Of a DNA stretch of 9,347 bases, positions 5,854-9,347 are shown one piece after another. The position numbers and the translations under genes were made by a program. Within the stretch, counting starts at the first letter, position 1. The number at the start of each line of letters is the position of its first letter. The DNA is from a bacterium (lineage in GTDB: Bacteria > Verrucomicrobiota > Kiritimatiellia > UBA8416 > CAMZLY01). Location: positions 1-9,347 of the forward strand of contig DAOVUR010000058.1 of assembly GCA_030632465.1 (NCBI GenBank). Reading direction: 5' to 3'. Under the pieces are notes generated by a model. It worked only from the letters and a program-made list of their open reading frames with translations. It had not been told where the DNA came from and did not search any database.

Positions 5854-7794
5854 ATGGACTTTTTTGATTATCAAGAAGAGGCTCGCAAGAAGACTGGGCT
5901 GCTAATCTTTTATTATATTGTAGCTGTTGGTCTGATTATTTTATCTATCTATATAGTAATAGCTTTTCTCTTTGGTATGGTTGGTGGATCGGAAGAAGGT
6001 ACTATCGATGTAGCCAGCACCTTGTTGAACCCGGAGCTATTTATAGGGGTTGTCGTTGGTACACTCTTGGTTGTCGGGCTTGGTACTCTGTATAAGGTTA
6101 AGCAGTTAGGTGGTGGCGGGGCCTCGGTTGCTAAAATGCTTGGCGGGCGCCTGATCAGCCGTGATTCTATGGATGCAGAAGAGCGTAAGGTTCTCAATGT
6201 GGTTGAAGAGATGGCTATTGCTTCTGGCATGCCTGTGCCGCCTGTATATATGATGGATAATGAACAGTCAATTAATGCCTTTGCGGCGGGACTTACGCCG
6301 GGTAATGCTGTTATTGGCGTGACGAGAGGTTGCGTGCAACAGCTTAGTCGTGATGAGTTGCAGGGCGTTATCGCGCATGAGTTCAGTCATATTTTTAATG
6401 GTGATATGCGACTGAATATACATCTGCTAGGTGTGCTTAACGGAATTCTTGTTATTGCTTTGATTGGCTATGGTATAATGCGTGGTTCAGCATTATCTGG
6501 GCGTAGTCGTCGCAGTTCTAAGGATAGCGGCGGCGGCGCGATCATTATTGCAGGTATTGCCCTAATGATTATCGGCTATGTTGGTGTTTTCTTTGGCAAG
6601 TTGATAAAGAGTGCTGTTTCGCGCCAGCGTGAGTTTCTTGCAGATGCTTCTGCAGTGCAGTTCACCCGCAATCCATCTGGACTTGCCGGTGCACTTGGTA
6701 AAATTGGCGGCTACACTTCGGGGTCGCGTATAGAGTCTGCTCATGCTGAAGAGGCGAGTCATATGTTCTTCTCTAATGGTATGCATGCATCATTTCTTAA
6801 TATGCTTTCAACACATCCGCCACTCAAGGATCGTATTAGCAGAATAGATGAATCTTTTATGCATACTCATGTTAAATCTGAAGATGGTGGCGCGGTCTCT
6901 TCGCAAGAATCGCCTGCAGGAACTTCATCATTTGCACCACCGCCTCTGCCGGACACGGTGTCTGGGTTTTCGGCAACTCCAGAATCAGTTGTCTCTAGTG
7001 TTGGTACGCCAGATGTTGAACATCTTAACTATGCGTCGCTTATGTTGTCGAATATTCCAGAAGAGTTAAGTCATGCGGTACGGACTACTGTAGGTGCTAG
7101 AGCTGTTGTCTATTTGCTGTTGTTGAATGATGGAGATACCGTGTGTAAGGATCAGCTTGCATTGATATCTGATCGTGCGAATTCCGAGGTTAATGAATTA
7201 GTATTGAAGCTTCAAGGTACGGTTGCGGGACTTTCGCATGAGTTTAGGTTGCCGCTAGTTGATCTTGCGATATCGACACTTAAAGAGATGTTGGAGTCGG
7301 AATTCTTGGTCTTCAGAGATATTGTTGCTTCTTTAGTTGCCGCGGATAAGCAGATTGATCTATTTGAGTTTACTTTACAGCGTATGATTATGAGACATCT
7401 GGAGCCAGTCTTTGTTGCACTACCAAAGAAACATGTGCGATTCAAAACTGTGGAGTCAATTACGACTATATGTGGTCAGCTACTATCCTGTTTGGCATAT
7501 TGGGGTGCTGATGATACAGAGTCTGCAGAGTCGGCATTTACGACATCGATAAATCGTTTAGGTGGTGGCTCGGTTGATATCTGTTCTGTTGATGAATGTG
7601 GGTTGCCGATGTTGGATCATACATTGAGTCAGCTCGAACTGGCTAAGCCCGTGCTTAAACGGAAGGTTCTTGATGCCTGCGTTAGTTGTGTTGCGGCTGA
7701 TGGGCATATTACTGTTGAGGAGGCTGACCTGTTGCGTACTGTTGCAGATTCGCTTGATTGCCCGATACCGCCATTTCTGCCTGGCAAAGTCTAG
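5854..7794 (+). CDS. HtpX-like M48 membrane zinc metalloprotease with C-terminal TerB-like extension
   Basis: M48B proteases of this type degrade damaged or misassembled membrane proteins at the inner membrane. The 646-residue protein has hydrophobic segments near residues 15-42, 60-82, 190-212 and 225-250. The zinc site is HEFSH (His175, Glu176, His179), with the third ligand Glu260 in SRQREFLADA. The THPP motif (320-323) closes the protease domain. A Pro/Ser-rich linker follows at about 340-390. The tail (390-646) is not part of HtpX itself, which is around 290 residues. It contains VAADKQIDLFEFTLQR (495-510) and VAADGHITVEEADLL (613-627), two copies of the acidic motif typical of TerB-like domains. 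The ATG follows AAGGGG by 7 nt, and the MDFFDYQEEARKKT N-terminus looks native. lemA lies upstream on the same strand, a common pairing. I recall similar long LemA-linked M48 proteins elsewhere, so the architecture is probably shared rather than unique. Confidence 0.92.
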   Translation: MDFFDYQEEARKKTGLLIFYYIVAVGLIILSIYIVIAFLFGMVGGSEEGTIDVASTLLNPELFIGVVVGTLLVVGLGTLYKVKQLGGGGASVAKMLGGRLISRDSMDAEERKVLNVVEEMAIASGMPVPPVYMMDNEQSINAFAAGLTPGNAVIGVTRGCVQQLSRDELQGVIAHEFSHIFNGDMRLNIHLLGVLNGILVIALIGYGIMRGSALSGRSRRSSKDSGGGAIIIAGIALMIIGYVGVFFGKLIKSAVSRQREFLADASAVQFTRNPSGLAGALGKIGGYTSGSRIESAHAEEASHMFFSNGMHASFLNMLSTHPPLKDRISRIDESFMHTHVKSEDGGAVSSQESPAGTSSFAPPPLPDTVSGFSATPESVVSSVGTPDVEHLNYASLMLSNIPEELSHAVRTTVGARAVVYLLLLNDGDTVCKDQLALISDRANSEVNELVLKLQGTVAGLSHEFRLPLVDLAISTLKEMLESEFLVFRDIVASLVAADKQIDLFEFTLQRMIMRHLEPVFVALPKKHVRFKTVESITTICGQLLSCLAYWGADDTESAESAFTTSINRLGGGSVDICSVDECGLPMLDHTLSQLELAKPVLKRKVLDACVSCVAADGHITVEEADLLRTVADSLDCPIPPFLPGKV

Positions 7795-7903
7795 GGGCTA
7801 TTTGCGAGAAAGTGTGTTTGTGGGTCTGTGGGATTTAAAAACCAATCTTTCCCGCATATACTAGCATACCTATTAGCGTTGTGTAGTGTTGCCTGTCCCC
7901 AGG

Positions 7904-7924
7904 TAAAATTGGCCGAGGCCGGCC
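7904..7924 (-). terminator. Possible Rho-independent terminator of the minus-strand cls block
   Basis: On the minus strand, GGCCG and CGGCC form a 5-bp all-GC stem around the loop GCCT (7924-7911), followed by AATTTTA. It starts 13 nt after the stop of the 144-residue gene, in an otherwise AT-rich convergent gap. The stem and the T-run are both short. The hairpin has no T-run on the plus strand, so it would not serve the protease gene in the same way. Confidence 0.4.
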
Positions 7925-7937
7925 GACGTTACATATC

Positions 7938-8372
7938 CTAAAATGCGGCTAGGTAGTAGCTGATCTTTCCGGTTTCAAATGTCACACGCCAGCCTGCTAC
8001 AAGTGAGTGGGTCATCTTGAGGTAGATTGTTTTTGTGCCTTTTTCGGAGCCACCTTCCTTGAATTTGATTGTGACTTTTGCAACAGCTTCATCGCCTAAT
8101 CCGTGCCTAGTAATTGAGAGAACTTCGAATTTAGCTGTGGTTAGATTATGTGCTGATTTCTCGAGGTATTCTTTATTGTTTTTTGGATCGGCCATTGCTT
8201 TCTGCATGGCTGGAAGTGCTTTGCGTGCGTAGTCATAGAACATCCATCTTTCGACTTCTTTAGCTCCTTGCGTGTTGAGTTCTTTTGTTTGAGATTGATA
8301 TCTGAATATTACTACAACAGCAACGATTATTATGACTACAACTGCTTTCCAGCCTTTTAGTTCTACTTTCAT
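7938..8372 (-). CDS. Small single-pass membrane protein of unknown function
   Basis: I do not recognise this 144-residue protein. It has a short basic N-terminus (MKVELKGWK) and then a strongly hydrophobic segment at about residues 10-23 that serves as a membrane anchor or uncleaved signal. A soluble domain of about 115 residues follows. The domain begins helical and charged (KEVERWMFYDYARKALPAMQ) and ends in alternating, strand-like sequence (AKVTIKFKEGG, TIYLKMTHSLVAGWRVTF). This helix-then-sheet order resembles small NTF2-like or pilin-like envelope domains, but no family signature is visible. There are no cysteines and no lipobox. The start is supported by GGAGAAG at 8376-8382. It lies 53 bp downstream of the cardiolipin-synthase-type gene on the same strand, so the two are probably co-transcribed and may act together at the membrane. 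That functional link is inference. Confidence 0.85.
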   Translation of the reverse strand: MKVELKGWKAVVVIIIVAVVVIFRYQSQTKELNTQGAKEVERWMFYDYARKALPAMQKAMADPKNNKEYLEKSAHNLTTAKFEVLSITRHGLGDEAVAKVTIKFKEGGSEKGTKTIYLKMTHSLVAGWRVTFETGKISYYLAAF

Positions 8373-8425
8373 TATCTTCTCCGTTGAGGTGCTTGCAAAA
8401 CGATTTATTTACAACTCTTTTCTAT

Positions 8426-9347
8426 TTAAAGCATTGGCATCATCAGGTAGGCGAGATTTTCTAGGGCTTGGGTTCTCTTTGGGCGCTGCAGCCATTCTGA
8501 TAAGATTATTTCTTTGCTTTGCGACTGATCATCAAGGATGATCTCTTTTAGCTCGTTAGTGAATTTTTCATCGTAGATGGCGAGGTTAGATTCGTAGTTG
8601 AGATGAAGGCTCCGTACGTCTAGGTTAGCTGTGCCGATGAGTGAGAATGTATCATCAATAATGGCTGCCTTTGCGTGTATAAATGGCGGGTACCGTTCAA
8701 AGATACGAATACCAGCTTTAAGGAGGTCGGTGTATAGTGAGCGGCTGGCAAGTCCTGCGTATAGATGATTATTTTTCTTTGGGACTATTAGTCGTACATC
8801 TACTCCGCGTAGCGATGCTGAGCGCATGGCATGTACAATTTCCTGTGGTGGAACAAAGTATGGTGTCACGATAATAATCTGCTGCGCTGCTTGAGTGAAT
8901 GCCATAAAGAATGTGTCACGTATTGTTGCTAGTTCTTTGGTGGGGCCGGAGTTGATCATTCGCATCATGGAATTACCGGCAGGGGTGATGTGCGGGAAGT
9001 AGGTTTCGGTTAAGATATTGACAGGATCCTCATTAGTTATAAAGTGCCAGTCTTTCATGAAGGAGTATTGTAACTCTTGCACAATAGCGCCTTCTATTTG
9101 GAAGTGGTAGTCGCGAATAGGTTGATAACCTTTGCCGGTGATGTTTTTCACGCTCATATTCATTCCGCCCATGAATCCGATCTTGCCATCTATAACCATG
9201 ATTTTGCGGTGGTTCCTAAGGTTGACTTGGAACTGTCGTTTCATAATGTTTGCTTGTGTCCAGCCTACGATCTTAAAGTTGGGTGTATTTCTATATTTGC
9301 GGAAGAGTCCGCCGAGGACTGCGTACGTTGAGCCAAATCGGTCATAC
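8426..9347 (-). CDS. cls: Cardiolipin synthase-type phospholipase D family protein, N-terminus outside window
   Basis: Bacterial cardiolipin synthases of the phospholipase D family join two phosphatidylglycerol molecules, or a related pair, into cardiolipin at the inner membrane. The 306 residues visible run from YDRFGSTYA to the stop and include both catalytic HKD motifs: NHRKIMVIDG (9188-9211) and HAKAAIIDDTFSLIGTANLD (from 8677). Each fits HxKxxxxD. The linker TPYFVPPQEI and the C-terminal region LDVRSLHLNYESNLAIYD are typical of the family. The frame stays open to the window edge through an internal ATG at 9244. That ATG is not the start, because conserved sequence precedes it. The missing part should hold the N-terminal membrane segments and roughly one third of the protein. 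Other two-HKD enzymes, such as phosphatidylserine synthase-like proteins, are less likely. The 144-residue membrane protein follows after 53 bp. Confidence 0.93.
   Translation of the reverse strand, partial: YDRFGSTYAVLGGLFRKYRNTPNFKIVGWTQANIMKRQFQVNLRNHRKIMVIDGKIGFMGGMNMSVKNITGKGYQPIRDYHFQIEGAIVQELQYSFMKDWHFITNEDPVNILTETYFPHITPAGNSMMRMINSGPTKELATIRDTFFMAFTQAAQQIIIVTPYFVPPQEIVHAMRSASLRGVDVRLIVPKKNNHLYAGLASRSLYTDLLKAGIRIFERYPPFIHAKAAIIDDTFSLIGTANLDVRSLHLNYESNLAIYDEKFTNELKEIILDDQSQSKEIILSEWLQRPKRTQALENLAYLMMPML

Noticed and set aside
5949..7445. Open frames of 73-93 residues overlapping the M48 protease gene
   Set aside because: They are other-frame shadows of a gene whose own motifs are intact from end to end.
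7804..7855. Inverted repeat GCGAGAAAG / CTTTCCCGC after the protease gene as its terminator
   Set aside because: The loop is over 30 nt, one position is mismatched and no T-run follows. I could not support a terminator on the plus strand.
7917..7924. The 8-bp palindrome GGCCGGCC as an operator or attachment site
   Set aside because: It is better explained as part of the GC stem of the minus-strand terminator candidate. No partner site was seen.
8426..9244. Reading the lipid synthase as a complete 272-residue protein starting at 9244
   Set aside because: Conserved family sequence (YDRFGSTYA and onward) continues in frame upstream to the window edge. The gene is therefore truncated by the window and that Met is internal.

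Overview
The window carries six protein-coding genes in three transcription blocks, plus one unusually repeat-rich spacer. The DNA is moderately AT-rich with standard bacterial codons and clear AGGAG-type ribosome-binding sites. A single-chain pyruvate:ferredoxin oxidoreductase points to an anaerobic or facultatively anaerobic bacterium. The spacer repeats (short ACGAA-type and ATTCACT-type tandem arrays) remind me of environmental genomes such as Planctomycetes, Lentisphaerae and relatives, but that is recall and not a firm assignment.

Block 1 (minus strand, 4603 to the left edge) is central carbon metabolism. A class II fructose-bisphosphate aldolase has a good sigma70-type promoter. It is followed 110 bp downstream by pyruvate:ferredoxin oxidoreductase, which lacks only its extreme C-terminus here. 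A 9-bp inverted repeat lies between the two genes. It has no T-tract, so it does not look like a normal terminator. The aldolase feeds lower glycolysis, and the oxidoreductase turns the resulting pyruvate into acetyl-CoA, CO2 and reduced ferredoxin.

Block 2 (plus strand, 4973-7794) is a LemA-family membrane protein followed by an HtpX-like M48 membrane metalloprotease, a pairing seen in many bacteria. The protease has a long C-terminal extension with two copies of a TerB-like VAADxxI motif. The 281-bp spacer between the two genes is packed with repeats: three 7-bp direct repeats, two 53-bp composite repeats plus a third truncated one, a 20-bp imperfect inverted repeat and four 7-bp ATTCACT-type repeats. 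The protease ribosome-binding site lies inside the truncated third copy.

Block 3 (minus strand, right edge to 7938) converges on block 2. It holds a cardiolipin-synthase-type phospholipase D protein, with its N-terminus outside the window, followed by a 144-residue single-pass membrane protein of unknown function. A compact GC hairpin with a short T-run follows and is a plausible terminator. Blocks 2 and 3 both concern the cell envelope. No tRNA, rRNA, CRISPR array, transposase or phage gene was seen. The most unusual items are the composite repeat spacer and the duplicated TerB-like tail of the protease; I do not see convincing evidence for a wholly new system.
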